Below, one piece after another: positions 15,982 through 24,055 of a DNA stretch of 39,842 nucleotides (position 1 is the first letter of the stretch; each line of letters begins with the position of its first letter). The stretch lies in the NCBI GenBank assembly GCA_026932425.1, contig JAIXKN010000039.1, positions 29,105 through 68,946 on the forward strand, given 5' to 3'. Source of the stretch: Burkholderiales bacterium. GTDB lineage: Bacteria; Pseudomonadota; Gammaproteobacteria; Burkholderiales; Burkholderiaceae_C. Under the pieces are notes generated by a model. The model saw only the letters and a program-made list of their open reading frames with translations. It did not search any database and was not told where the DNA came from. The translations under genes were made by a program, and so were the position numbers.

Positions 15982-17339
15982 CAGCGGCCCGCCGCCAGTT
16001 GCGCGGCCATCGCCTGCAGGCTCGATGCCTGGACCTGGGCGATTCCGGCCGGGGCTGCCTGGTCGTGCGGCGATCGATCGGCGCTCAGGAGTGCACCTGC
16101 ACGCCCAAGCGCATCGACGATGGCTTCGCGCGTCAGGTCGCAATGGATCACGCCGGGCGGGGCTGGCGTGATCGGGGTCTGTCGCGTGTCGACGTCGCTG
16201 TTCGACCCTGCGAGCACGAAGACCGCATTCGGTGCCGCGACCCCCATCGATGAGTGTGGGTTCGTGTCCGGAGGGCCGAGTCGAAGCACCAGACTCGCGC
16301 GCTGCCACGCCTGCCACGCAGCCAAGGGGCTGAGGTCTTCGAGCGAGGTGGGCGTCAGTCCATGCCCGAGAACGACCCGCGGCAATCCAGGCGTGGCAAA
16401 GAGGAAGTCCCAGCGCTGCGGATCAAGGACGCGCAGGGCCAATGCCTGCTCGACCGCTTCCAGCCCACGGGCGAACCGCTGTCGGTCGATGGGCGGCACC
16501 ACCTCGAAGAGGAACAGGCTTCGCTCATCGTCGCCGAGTGCGGGAACGGCACCCATGCCTTCCGGCTCGAAACTCGGCGCGTCGGCGAGCGCGTGCGCGA
16601 ATCCTCGGCCGACCAGGTGCTGCTTGAACGATTGCCCGCAGACCACGAAGCGCATGTCCGCAAGACCCGGCATGGCTTCGATCGCCGTCGGATCTGCAGC
16701 CGCGTGCTGCAGATCGGGATCGTCCGGGTGCAGCAAGCAAACCAGGTCCTCGGCGGGCACCTCGCAGCAAGCCTCGTTTGCGCAGCGGCAGGTCGCGGCG
16801 AGGATCAATTCGCCGTCGAACCGGTCGAACTCGATCGCCTGACCCGGGTGCGCCGCCGTGTGCAGGCTGCATTCGCCCATCACCGCGAGGCCTTGCCGTT
16901 TCAGCTCCGCGTGCAGCGCATGGGGCGCGACCGGCGCTTGCGTGGAGATCAGGCGAAGATCCGCCTGCATGCGATTGGCCGTCTCCACCGCAAGATGCAG
17001 CGCAAGCCTCGTGCCGTTGGAAGAGGCCACAGGGTTGATTTCGGGACACAGCAGCGTGACACGTCGCTGGTGGTGTCGCGCAATGCGATAGAACAAGGGC
17101 GCCGATCGCCCTTGGGGTGCCGACGGCATGCGCCACGCCCAGTCCGGTCGACGTCCCGAATTCGTCTCCGGCCCTGTGGTCTGTTTCGGCGAGGCGAGCC
17201 GGCGCCTCGCCTCGAGCCAGACTCTCGACAGGGTCGCACGCCAGCCGAAGCGCCGACGATAGGACCGCAGCTTGGCCAGCGGGTGCAAGGCTCGATGGGG
17301 CAAAGTGGCGGATGGGGCAGCGCCGCGTCGCGCGGTCAA
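15981..17339 (-). CDS. WsaF-like glycosyltransferase-related protein, cassette copy B
   Basis: A protein of up to 452 residues. The N-terminus is basic and helical (LAKLRSYRRRFGWRATLSRV), then from about residue 90 it follows the WsaF plan: RRVTLLCPEINPVASSNGT, AVETANRMQADLRLIS and DLVCLLHPDDPDLQHAAA. Near residue 340, PHSSMGVAAPNAVFVLAGS resembles the acceptor/nucleotide loop of the family's GT4 domain in degenerate form. The start is uncertain: the frame opens with TTG at 17339, and the next internal Met is at residue 71, which would lose the basic helix. It lies 35 bp after the rhamnosyltransferase-like GT2 gene and is coupled by TGATG to the glycosyltransferase copy B. Loss of the usual PPLEMAA-type block raises doubt about catalysis. 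Confidence 0.6.
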   Translation of the reverse strand: MTARRGAAPSATLPHRALHPLAKLRSYRRRFGWRATLSRVWLEARRRLASPKQTTGPETNSGRRPDWAWRMPSAPQGRSAPLFYRIARHHQRRVTLLCPEINPVASSNGTRLALHLAVETANRMQADLRLISTQAPVAPHALHAELKRQGLAVMGECSLHTAAHPGQAIEFDRFDGELILAATCRCANEACCEVPAEDLVCLLHPDDPDLQHAAADPTAIEAMPGLADMRFVVCGQSFKQHLVGRGFAHALADAPSFEPEGMGAVPALGDDERSLFLFEVVPPIDRQRFARGLEAVEQALALRVLDPQRWDFLFATPGLPRVVLGHGLTPTSLEDLSPLAAWQAWQRASLVLRLGPPDTNPHSSMGVAAPNAVFVLAGSNSDVDTRQTPITPAPPGVIHCDLTREAIVDALGRAGALLSADRSPHDQAAPAGIAQVQASSLQAMAAQLAAGR

Positions 17340-17374
17340 CCTGCCATTTTAAGGTCGCGGGGAGCGGCGATCGG

Positions 17375-18280
17375 TCACCGCGGCATCGCGCCGGACTTCG
17401 CGCGCAAGCCGTCGGCCAGGCCTCGCGCCATCATCCGCAGCCGCGCCCAGCGCCCCGGCGCGAGCACGCCGAAGTACAGCAGCAGCGACAGCAGCTGCCG
17501 CGCATCGGCACGCTTCCACGCCGCCGTCGCGTGCGGCCGTCGCCGCACGAGTAGACTGTTGCGCCAGATGTAGTAGTAGCGGAACGGCTGATGCAGGGCC
17601 AGGCTGCGCCAGCGCCCGAACCACAGGCGGATCTGTCGCTGACCCAGCCGATGCTGCAGACGCGCTGCGGGCACACCGGCCAGTCGCCAGCCCCGCGAAG
17701 CCGCGCGCAGACACCATTCGGTGTCGACCTTGTCGATAAACAGCTCCTCGGCCATCGGCCCGACGTCGTCCCACGCCTGGCGCGAGATCAGGCTTCCCGA
17801 GGCGATCAGCAGATCGCAGTCGATCCAGCGCGCGTCACCCTCCGGCACGACCGCCGCATAGCGCCCGTCGCGGAAACGGACGAAGCCTTCGCTGCGGCCG
17901 GCTTCATCGACGATCAGTGGCCCCGCTGCGGCCACGCGCTCGCCCGCGTCGCGCGCCGCCTGATGGGCGGCCAGGAGCTGCGTCACCATGTCCGGTGCCG
18001 GAACGCTGTCCTGGTCGAGCAGCAGCAGGTATTGCGCGCCTTCCCGCAGGAGCCTCTGCGCGCCGATGTTCTGTGCCCGTGCGACGCCTGTGTTGTGCTC
18101 GAGCCGAAGCAGCCGTGCCGATCCGGTCAGCGAGGGCGGTACCGGGCTGGCATTGTCGACGACGACGACGTCTTGGACCTGCGGCGTCAGCGCTGCCAGC
18201 AAGGCCGCCAGCGCGTGCGGGTCGGGGTGGTAGGTGACCACGACAGCGCCGACGGCGTTTGCGAGCGGGACCGAGATCAT
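17375..18280 (-). CDS. Family-2 glycosyltransferase, rhamnosyltransferase type
   Basis: A 301-residue GT-A glycosyltransferase of the RfbF/rhamnosyltransferase type. The start is MISVPLANAVGAVVVTYHPD, followed by VVVVDNASP, NTGVARAQNIGAQ and the metal-binding DQD at residues 89-91 in LLLLDQDSVPAPDM. Further on are DCDLLIASGSLISRQAWDDVG and FIDKVDTEWCLRAASRGWRL, where the conserved catalytic acidic motif sits. The C-terminal third is basic and amphipathic (RYYYIWRNSLLVRRRP), suggesting peripheral membrane contact, as in other rhamnosyltransferases. It is the first gene of the six-gene minus-strand operon and is divergent from wzm across 172 bp. The ATG at 18280 matches the family start; the upstream open frame is Arg-rich and not conserved-looking. 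The donor is probably dTDP-L-rhamnose, by family. Confidence 0.87.
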   Translation of the reverse strand: MISVPLANAVGAVVVTYHPDPHALAALLAALTPQVQDVVVVDNASPVPPSLTGSARLLRLEHNTGVARAQNIGAQRLLREGAQYLLLLDQDSVPAPDMVTQLLAAHQAARDAGERVAAAGPLIVDEAGRSEGFVRFRDGRYAAVVPEGDARWIDCDLLIASGSLISRQAWDDVGPMAEELFIDKVDTEWCLRAASRGWRLAGVPAARLQHRLGQRQIRLWFGRWRSLALHQPFRYYYIWRNSLLVRRRPHATAAWKRADARQLLSLLLYFGVLAPGRWARLRMMARGLADGLRAKSGAMPR

Positions 18281-18452
18281 GGTTCGGGAGTGTCTCTCAG
18301 CCGTGCATCCGGTCCGGGCAGCAGTGCGCGCGGGTGGCGTCGATATGATCGCGGCCCGGACGCCCCGCCCGGCTTTGCCGGTGCGGGACGTGACTCTGCC
18401 TTTCCCCAATCCCTTGCGCCCTTCGCGCAGCGGTGTCGCGGATGCACGCGCA

Positions 18453-19226
18453 ATGACTTCGTCCTGGTGGCTCTTCCTTCGGTTCTCACAGCGCGAAGTA
18501 AGCAATCGCTTTGCCGGATCACTGCTGGGAGGGCTATGGGCGCTGGTGCATCCGCTGGTTCTGCTGCTGATCTACAGCTTCGTGTTCACGAGTGTGATGC
18601 GCCTGCGTCCGGTGGCGGAGACGGGCGTGCCTTTCGTCGTCTTCCTCGCGGTTGCGCTCTGGCCATGGCTGGCGTTCCAGGAGGCGGTGATGCGGGGTAC
18701 GGGCTCGGTGGTGGCCAACGGTGCGCTCGTCAAGAAGGTGCCGTTCGCGCACGAGGTCGTCGTTCACGCCGCGGTCGCATCCAGTTTCGCGGTCCAGCTT
18801 GGAGGCTATTTCGCCGTTCTCGCGTTCATGGTGCTCACCGGTCAGCCGCTGTATCTGGCGGGCATCGGCCTCATGCTGCTGTCGCTGCTGGGTCTGGCTG
18901 CACTGGCCACCGGGCTGGCCCTGATGCTCGGCGCGATGCAGGTCTTCGTGCGCGACGTCGAGCAGGGGCTGGCGCCGACGATGGGCATGCTGTTCTACCT
19001 CTGCCCGATCCTCTACCCGGCGTCGATGGTCCCCGAGTGGATGCGGCAGTGGATGATGCTGAACCCGGTCGCGGTGCTCATCGAGGCCTGCCGCGCTGCG
19101 CTGCTGGATGGGCGCATCGGGCCCGGCCCCGCCGAGGGCTGGGCGCTGCTGGTCTGCGCGGCGGTGCTGGTGCTCGGCCGCCTCGTCTTTCATCGCCTCT
19201 CGCCTCACTTCGAGGAGGCGCTGTGA
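18453..19226 (+). CDS. wzm: Polysaccharide ABC exporter, membrane subunit (Wzm type)
   Basis: A 257-residue integral membrane protein of the ABC-2/Wzm family with about six membrane helices. The start MTSSWWLFLRFSQREVSNRF is an amphipathic interface helix. Then come GSLLGGLWALVHPLVLLLIY and the central PWLAFQEAVMRGTGSVVANG, followed by LVKKVPFAHEV (a coupling-helix region usual in Wzm), MLFYLCPILYPASMVPEW and LNPVAVLIEACRAALLDG. The frame is open a further 73 residues upstream, but that part lacks hydrophobic character and exceeds the normal length, so ATG 18453 is used. A -10-like TATGAT at 18344-18349 lies in the divergent gap. The stop overlaps the wzt start by four bases. It exports lipid-linked glycan across the inner membrane together with Wzt. 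Confidence 0.93.
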   Translation: MTSSWWLFLRFSQREVSNRFAGSLLGGLWALVHPLVLLLIYSFVFTSVMRLRPVAETGVPFVVFLAVALWPWLAFQEAVMRGTGSVVANGALVKKVPFAHEVVVHAAVASSFAVQLGGYFAVLAFMVLTGQPLYLAGIGLMLLSLLGLAALATGLALMLGAMQVFVRDVEQGLAPTMGMLFYLCPILYPASMVPEWMRQWMMLNPVAVLIEACRAALLDGRIGPGPAEGWALLVCAAVLVLGRLVFHRLSPHFEEAL

Positions 19227-20470
19227 CCGCTTCGGATCGTGTCGCGCAGGTGCAGGTGCAGGCGCGCGCCGCTGGCGAAGCGGCTGCCGACCTGCCGCTC
19301 GTCTCGCTGCGCGATGTGGGCAAGGTCTATCCGGTGCACGCCAGCGCCGCGAGCAAGCTGGCTGCGCTGTGGGCGAAGCTGCGCGGCACATCGCACGTGG
19401 CGTCCGAGTTCCGCGCGCTCGATGGCATTTCCTTTGATGTCCGTCGCGGCGAATCGACCGCGCTCGTGGGTGTCAACGGCGCGGGCAAATCGACGCTGCT
19501 CAAGATCATCGCCGGGGTCGCCAAACCCAGCAGCGGCGAGGTGGCGATCCGCGGTCGCGTGGGCGCACTGCTCGAACTCGGCGCCGGCTTCCATCCCGAA
19601 TACACCGGCCGCGAGAACATCGCACTGGCATGCGCGCTGATGGGCCTGTCGCCCTCGCAGACGCGGGCGCACGAGGGCGCGATCGTCGAGTTCGCCGACA
19701 TCGGCGCGCATATCGATCAGCCGGTGAAGCACTACTCGTCCGGGATGGTGATCCGCCTGGGATTTGCGATCGCGACCGCGCTCACGCCGGACGTGCTGAT
19801 CACCGACGAGGTGCTCTCGGTCGGCGACGAGTCCTTCCAGCGCAAGTGCATCGCCTGGATGGAGGACTACCTGAGCGAGGGCGGCACGCTGCTGCTGTGT
19901 TCGCACAGCATGTACCACGTGCAGAAGCTGTGCCGGCAGGCGGTGTGGATCGACGGTGGGCGCGCGCGCCTGATCGGCGACGCCTTCGAGGTCACGCGCC
20001 AGTACCTCGCCTGGCATGACGAGCGCGCCGCCCAGTTGCGCCGGCTGCAGCCGGGCGCCGCGGTCGGCGGCAGCATCTACCAGGTGCGCAGCATGCTGCT
20101 CAACGACATGCATTCGGAGGAGCCGGTGCTCGTTGCCGAAGGCGGCACGCTGGTCGTCAGCGGCACCGTGTATTCGCCCGACGGGCGTGTGCCCCAGGTC
20201 GCGGTGGGCGTCGTCAAGCTCGACGGCACGCCGGTGGCCGGCTGCTATTCGGAGATGGATGGCTTTGCGTTGCGCCGAATCGAGCCGCAGCTCTACGCCT
20301 ACACGCTGACGCTGCCGAACCTGCCGCTGCTGCCGGGCGCTTACGTCGCACGCAGCCACGCGATGGATCCCGAGGGCATGCGCATGTTCGACCACGTCGA
20401 GCTGCGCTTCGACATCGCCGGCACGTCGCGCGAGACCGGCATCTGCAAGCTCGAGCACCGATGGTCGTGA
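19223..20470 (+). CDS. wzt: Polysaccharide ABC exporter, ATPase with C-terminal glycan-binding domain (Wzt type)
   Basis: A 415-residue ATPase starting at GTG, preceded by GAGGAGG and overlapping the wzm stop as GTGA. The nucleotide-binding domain (residues ~25-270) has Walker A GVNGAGKST (83-91) and VGALLELGAGFHPEYTG. The signature is the Wzt/TagH form YSSGM (171-175), with Walker B VLITDEV (191-197) and the H-loop histidine at 228. The ATPase part includes an N-terminal extension with YPVHASAASKLAALWAKL, typical of this branch. Residues ~280-415 form a beta-rich Wzt_C domain (GGTLVVSGTVYSPDG, PLLPGAYVARSHAMDP, then a final FDIAGTSRETGIC). In studied systems that domain binds the modified non-reducing end of the polymer before export. 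Its presence argues for export of a capped chain. Confidence 0.95.
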   Translation: MTASDRVAQVQVQARAAGEAAADLPLVSLRDVGKVYPVHASAASKLAALWAKLRGTSHVASEFRALDGISFDVRRGESTALVGVNGAGKSTLLKIIAGVAKPSSGEVAIRGRVGALLELGAGFHPEYTGRENIALACALMGLSPSQTRAHEGAIVEFADIGAHIDQPVKHYSSGMVIRLGFAIATALTPDVLITDEVLSVGDESFQRKCIAWMEDYLSEGGTLLLCSHSMYHVQKLCRQAVWIDGGRARLIGDAFEVTRQYLAWHDERAAQLRRLQPGAAVGGSIYQVRSMLLNDMHSEEPVLVAEGGTLVVSGTVYSPDGRVPQVAVGVVKLDGTPVAGCYSEMDGFALRRIEPQLYAYTLTLPNLPLLPGAYVARSHAMDPEGMRMFDHVELRFDIAGTSRETGICKLEHRWS

Positions 20471-20522
20471 GCCGCACCGCCGCGGGCGCCAGGCGTCGCC
20501 GCGCCGTCGCGGAGCGTTGGCC

Positions 20523-21941
20523 GTGAGCGCGGCAGCACGCGTGCTCCACGTCGTTCCGCCGGGCGGCGGCGGCGTCGATCGCTGCGTGCACGGCATCGTG
20601 CGCTCGCGCCCCGGTGATGCGATCCTCCATGTCAGCGAAGCGCAGTACGTGTTCGAGTTCCCCGCGCTCGCGCGCTTCATTCCGCTCGCCCCGGCGGATT
20701 TCCTGCGCTGGGCGGGTGAAGGCGGCCTGGGCTCACCTTTGCTTCTGCACGCTCACGGAACCGTCCCGGTGGTCAGGCACGCGTGCGAGGGGCTCCTCCC
20801 GACCACTGCCGCGCCGCGCGTGCTGACGCTGCACGATGTCTGGTTCGCCGATCCGGCGCTGCCGGCTGACGAGCGTGCAGCGCGCCTGACCTTCGTGCGC
20901 AGCGCAGCCGTGCGCCTGGCGCCGACGCGCTTCATCGTCGATCACGCACGTGCGGCCTTGGGGAACGATGCAGACGATGCGCCGGTGCAGGAACTGCCGC
21001 TTGGCGCCGAGCGCTTCGAGCGCGCGCCAGCAGTCGAGCTTTCGCCTGCGGCCGACGAAGCCTGCGGCGCGCGCGGTTTCGGCATCGCGGTGATCGGCGC
21101 GATCGGCGCTCACAAGGGACTGGCCGCGCTGGAAGCGCTGGCACCGCGGCTGCCCGCGGGGCTGCGCATCGTCGTGCTCGGCTATACCGAGCGTCAGCTG
21201 CGCCAGGGCTGGACTGCCGATGGGCGCATCTGGGTGCACGGCGTCTTCGACCCGCAGCAGTTGCCGCAGCTCGTGCGGCACTACGGCGCGCGTCTGGCGC
21301 TCTTTCCGCCGGGGATGCCCGAGAGCCATTGCTACGCGCTCACCGACGCGTGGATGAGCGGTCTCGAGGTGCTCGCGCCCGATCATGGCGCGCTGGCCGA
21401 GCGCGTGCGCCGGCACGGCGGCGGGAGGCTCTACGATCCGCGCATCGACGCCGACGCCTGGTGCCGGCTCGTCGTCGATGAAGTCGCCAGGGCGCGCCGT
21501 CACCCTGGCCCGGTGCCCCTGTCGGTGCCGCTGCCCACGATGGAGGAGATGATGAACCGGCTGCAGGCCGTCTACGCCGAACTGACCCCCGCCGCGCAGC
21601 CGAGGCTGGCCGATGACGAGGGCGTCCAGCGCCTGGCGCAGCAGCATCTGGACGGGCACTTCTTCCGGCTCGAACTGAACGAACTGCAGCGGCAGGTCGA
21701 GGCGGTCACGCGCGACCGGGACGCGCTGCGCGAGGCGCTGTCGGCGCAGCAGGTGCAGCAACAGGAACTGGCCGCGCGTTGCAGCGACTGCGAAGGCCGG
21801 CTGGCCACCGTGCAGCACGAGCTCGACGCCTACGCCGCCGCCTACCTCGGCCTTCGTGGGCGCCTGCAGCGCCTGGTCGGCTGGTTGCCCGACGGGCTGC
21901 GCCGGCCGCTCGTCGCGCTCGCGCGGCGCCTGCGCGGCTGA
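20523..21941 (+). CDS. GT4-like glycosyltransferase with C-terminal coiled coil
   Basis: A 472-residue protein. The start is GTG at 20523 rather than the in-frame TTG at 20517, because GGAG at 20511-20514 is eight bases from the GTG. The N-terminal half has ARVLHVVPPGGGGVDRCVHG, LLLHAHGTVPVV and RVLTLHDVWFADP. The second half has FGIAVIGAIGAHKGLAALEA, RIVVLGYTERQLR and LFPPGMPESHCYALTDAWMS, matching the donor-binding lobe of GT-B enzymes. From about residue 375 a heptad-rich coil (LNELQRQVEAVTRDRDALRE onward to ~450) precedes a basic tail. It follows wzt by 52 bp and is probably cotranscribed with wzm-wzt. It is the third protein of this locus ending in, or containing, a coiled coil. Sugar specificity is unknown. 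Confidence 0.82.
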   Translation: MSAAARVLHVVPPGGGGVDRCVHGIVRSRPGDAILHVSEAQYVFEFPALARFIPLAPADFLRWAGEGGLGSPLLLHAHGTVPVVRHACEGLLPTTAAPRVLTLHDVWFADPALPADERAARLTFVRSAAVRLAPTRFIVDHARAALGNDADDAPVQELPLGAERFERAPAVELSPAADEACGARGFGIAVIGAIGAHKGLAALEALAPRLPAGLRIVVLGYTERQLRQGWTADGRIWVHGVFDPQQLPQLVRHYGARLALFPPGMPESHCYALTDAWMSGLEVLAPDHGALAERVRRHGGGRLYDPRIDADAWCRLVVDEVARARRHPGPVPLSVPLPTMEEMMNRLQAVYAELTPAAQPRLADDEGVQRLAQQHLDGHFFRLELNELQRQVEAVTRDRDALREALSAQQVQQQELAARCSDCEGRLATVQHELDAYAAAYLGLRGRLQRLVGWLPDGLRRPLVALARRLRG

Positions 21942-21976
21942 GCGCGGCGCGGTCGAAGGCAGGACCCAAGGCACCC

Positions 21977-24043
21977 ATGACGGTCGCACCCACGACGCTG
22001 AACCCCGCCCAGATGAAGGCCGTGCATCACCTGCGCGGCCCTTGTCTGGTGCTTGCTGGGGCCGGGTCGGGCAAGACGCGGGTGATTGTGCACAAGATCG
22101 CGCGGCTGCTGCAGGCCGGCACCGAGCCTTCGCGCATCGCGGCGATCACGTTCACGAACAAGGCTGCGGCCGAGATGCGCGAGCGCGCGAAGGCGCTGGT
22201 CGGCCCGCGCGCGGCGCGCGAGCTCGTCGTGAGCACTTTCCACGCGCTGGGCGTGCGCATGCTGCGCGAGGACGGGCAGCGCATCGGGCTCAAGCCCAAC
22301 TTCAGCATCCTCGACGCCGACGACCTGCTGGGCGTGATCCGCGACGCCGGTGGCTGTGCCGACAACGCGCTCGCGCGCCGCTGGCAGTGGACGATCAGCC
22401 TCTGGAAGAACCAGGGGCTGGACGTCGATGCCGCCGAGCGCGCGGCCTCGAGTGACGACGAGCGCGTCGCTGCCCGCGTGATGCGCCGCGTGCAGGAGCG
22501 GCTGGCCGCCTACCAGGCGGTCGATTTCGACGACCTGATCGGATTGCCGCTTGCGCTGCTGCAGCGCGACGAGGAAGCGCGGGTGCGCTGGCAGCAGCGT
22601 TTTGCCCATGTGCTGATCGACGAGGTGCAGGACACGAACGCGGTGCAGTACGAGCTGCTGCGCGCGCTGGTCGGCAACGGGCCGGATGCCACACCCTTCA
22701 CCGCGGTCGGCGACGACGACCAGAGCATCTACGGCTGGCGCGGCGCGACGATCGACAACCTCAGGCGCCTGCCGCAGGACTACCCGGCGCTCGAGCTGAT
22801 CCCGCTCGAGCAGAACTACCGCAGCACCGGGCACATCCTGCGCGCGGCCAACGCGGTGATCGCGCAGAACCCCAAGCTCTACGAGAAGAAGCTGTGGAGC
22901 GAGTTCGGCGACGGCGAACCGGTGCGCGTGATCGAGTGCGACAGCGAGGAGCACGAGGCCGAGCGCGCCGTCGCGCGCATCCAGGCGCTGCGCGCGCAAG
23001 CTGGCGTCAAGCTCGCCGATTTCGCGATCCTCTATCGCGCCAATCACCAGGCGCGCGCCTTCGAGCAGAAGCTGCGCGCCGCCCAGATTCCCTACAAGGT
23101 CTCGGGCGGCACCAGCTTCTTCGACCGCACCGAGATCCGGGATCTCTGCGCCTGGCTGCGCCTGCTCGTCAACGAGGACGACGACCCGGCTTTCCTGCGC
23201 GCGGCGACGACGCCGCGGCGCGGCATCGGCCACCAGACGCTGGCCACGCTCGGCGAGTTCGCGGCGAGAAGCCGGACGAGCCTCTTCGAGGCGCTCTTTT
23301 CCCCGAGCCTGCCGGCGCTGTTGCGCGGGCGCGCGATCGAGGCGCTGCACGAGTTCGGGCGCGAGGTCAACGAGCTGCAGCACCGCGCCGGCCATGTCCG
23401 CGGCGGCGAGGACGTGCGCGCGCTGCTGATGCAGTGGCTGGCCGGCATCGGCTACGAGCAGCACCTCTACGACGGCGAGGACCGCGAGAAGCTCGCCGCG
23501 GCGCGATGGAGCAACGTGCTCGACTTCGTCGACTGGATCGCGCGGCGCTGCGGCGGCGAGATCACGCAGGAGGGCGGGACCTTCGTAAGCGAGCCGCAGA
23601 CGCTGCTGCAGGTGGCGCAGACGATCAGCGTCATCATCAGCCTGGCCGAGCGCGGTGACGAGCAGGACGTCGTGACGCTGTCGACCCTGCACGCGGCCAA
23701 GGGCCTGGAATGGCCGCACGTGATGCTTGCCGGGGTCAACGAGGGCCTGCTGCCCTTCGGCTCGGGCGACGAGCCGATCACGCCCGAGCGGCTGCAGGAG
23801 GAGCGGCGACTGATGTACGTGGGCATCACGCGTGCCCGGCGCACGCTGGTGGTCAGCACGCTGCGCCGGCGCAAGCGCGGGCGCGAGATGGTCGCCGGCG
23901 TCCCGAGCCGCTTCATCGCCGAGATGAAGCTCGACGCGGCCGCACCCAAGGAGGACGCGCGCGAGCGCCTCAGGCGCCTGCGCGCCGAGCTCGCGGCCAG
24001 GGCCTCGTCCTCGTCCGAGCCGGTGCCTTCGCCTTCGGCCTGA
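21977..24043 (+). CDS. rep: ATP-dependent DNA helicase Rep (UvrD/Rep superfamily 1)
   Basis: A 688-residue superfamily-1A 3'-5' helicase. The N-terminus LNPAQMKAVHHLRGPCLVLA is followed by Walker A AGAGSGKTR, then TFTNKAAAEMRERA (motif Ia), VDFDDLIGLPLALL, LIDEVQDTNAVQYELL (motif II, with Q where many UvrD have F), VGDDDQSIYGWRGA (motif III) and EQNYRSTGHILRAAN (motif IV). ATPHGGIGH is replaced here by TTPRRGIGHQTLATLG. VTLSTLHAAKGLEWPHVML (motif V) and EERRLMYVGITRARRTL (motif VI) complete the set. The length fits Rep (~670-690) better than UvrD (~720+) and the motif II pattern is Rep-like. The ATG at 21977 lacks a strong Shine-Dalgarno sequence. It is a housekeeping gene forming the right border of the polysaccharide locus. 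Confidence 0.93.
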   Translation: MTVAPTTLNPAQMKAVHHLRGPCLVLAGAGSGKTRVIVHKIARLLQAGTEPSRIAAITFTNKAAAEMRERAKALVGPRAARELVVSTFHALGVRMLREDGQRIGLKPNFSILDADDLLGVIRDAGGCADNALARRWQWTISLWKNQGLDVDAAERAASSDDERVAARVMRRVQERLAAYQAVDFDDLIGLPLALLQRDEEARVRWQQRFAHVLIDEVQDTNAVQYELLRALVGNGPDATPFTAVGDDDQSIYGWRGATIDNLRRLPQDYPALELIPLEQNYRSTGHILRAANAVIAQNPKLYEKKLWSEFGDGEPVRVIECDSEEHEAERAVARIQALRAQAGVKLADFAILYRANHQARAFEQKLRAAQIPYKVSGGTSFFDRTEIRDLCAWLRLLVNEDDDPAFLRAATTPRRGIGHQTLATLGEFAARSRTSLFEALFSPSLPALLRGRAIEALHEFGREVNELQHRAGHVRGGEDVRALLMQWLAGIGYEQHLYDGEDREKLAAARWSNVLDFVDWIARRCGGEITQEGGTFVSEPQTLLQVAQTISVIISLAERGDEQDVVTLSTLHAAKGLEWPHVMLAGVNEGLLPFGSGDEPITPERLQEERRLMYVGITRARRTLVVSTLRRRKRGREMVAGVPSRFIAEMKLDAAAPKEDARERLRRLRAELAARASSSSEPVPSPSA

Positions 24044-24055
24044 CGCAGCGTTCGC

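Noticed and set aside
17591-19222. 544-codon N-terminal extension in frame with wzt, covering the GT2 gene and wzm
   Set aside because: The extension overlaps two well-supported genes and looks compositionally random. wzt begins at the GTG that overlaps the wzm stop and has a strong Shine-Dalgarno sequence.
8214-21976. The polysaccharide locus as a recent genomic island
   Set aside because: No tRNA at its borders, no integrase, transposase or flanking direct repeats, and base composition is not visibly different from its surroundings.
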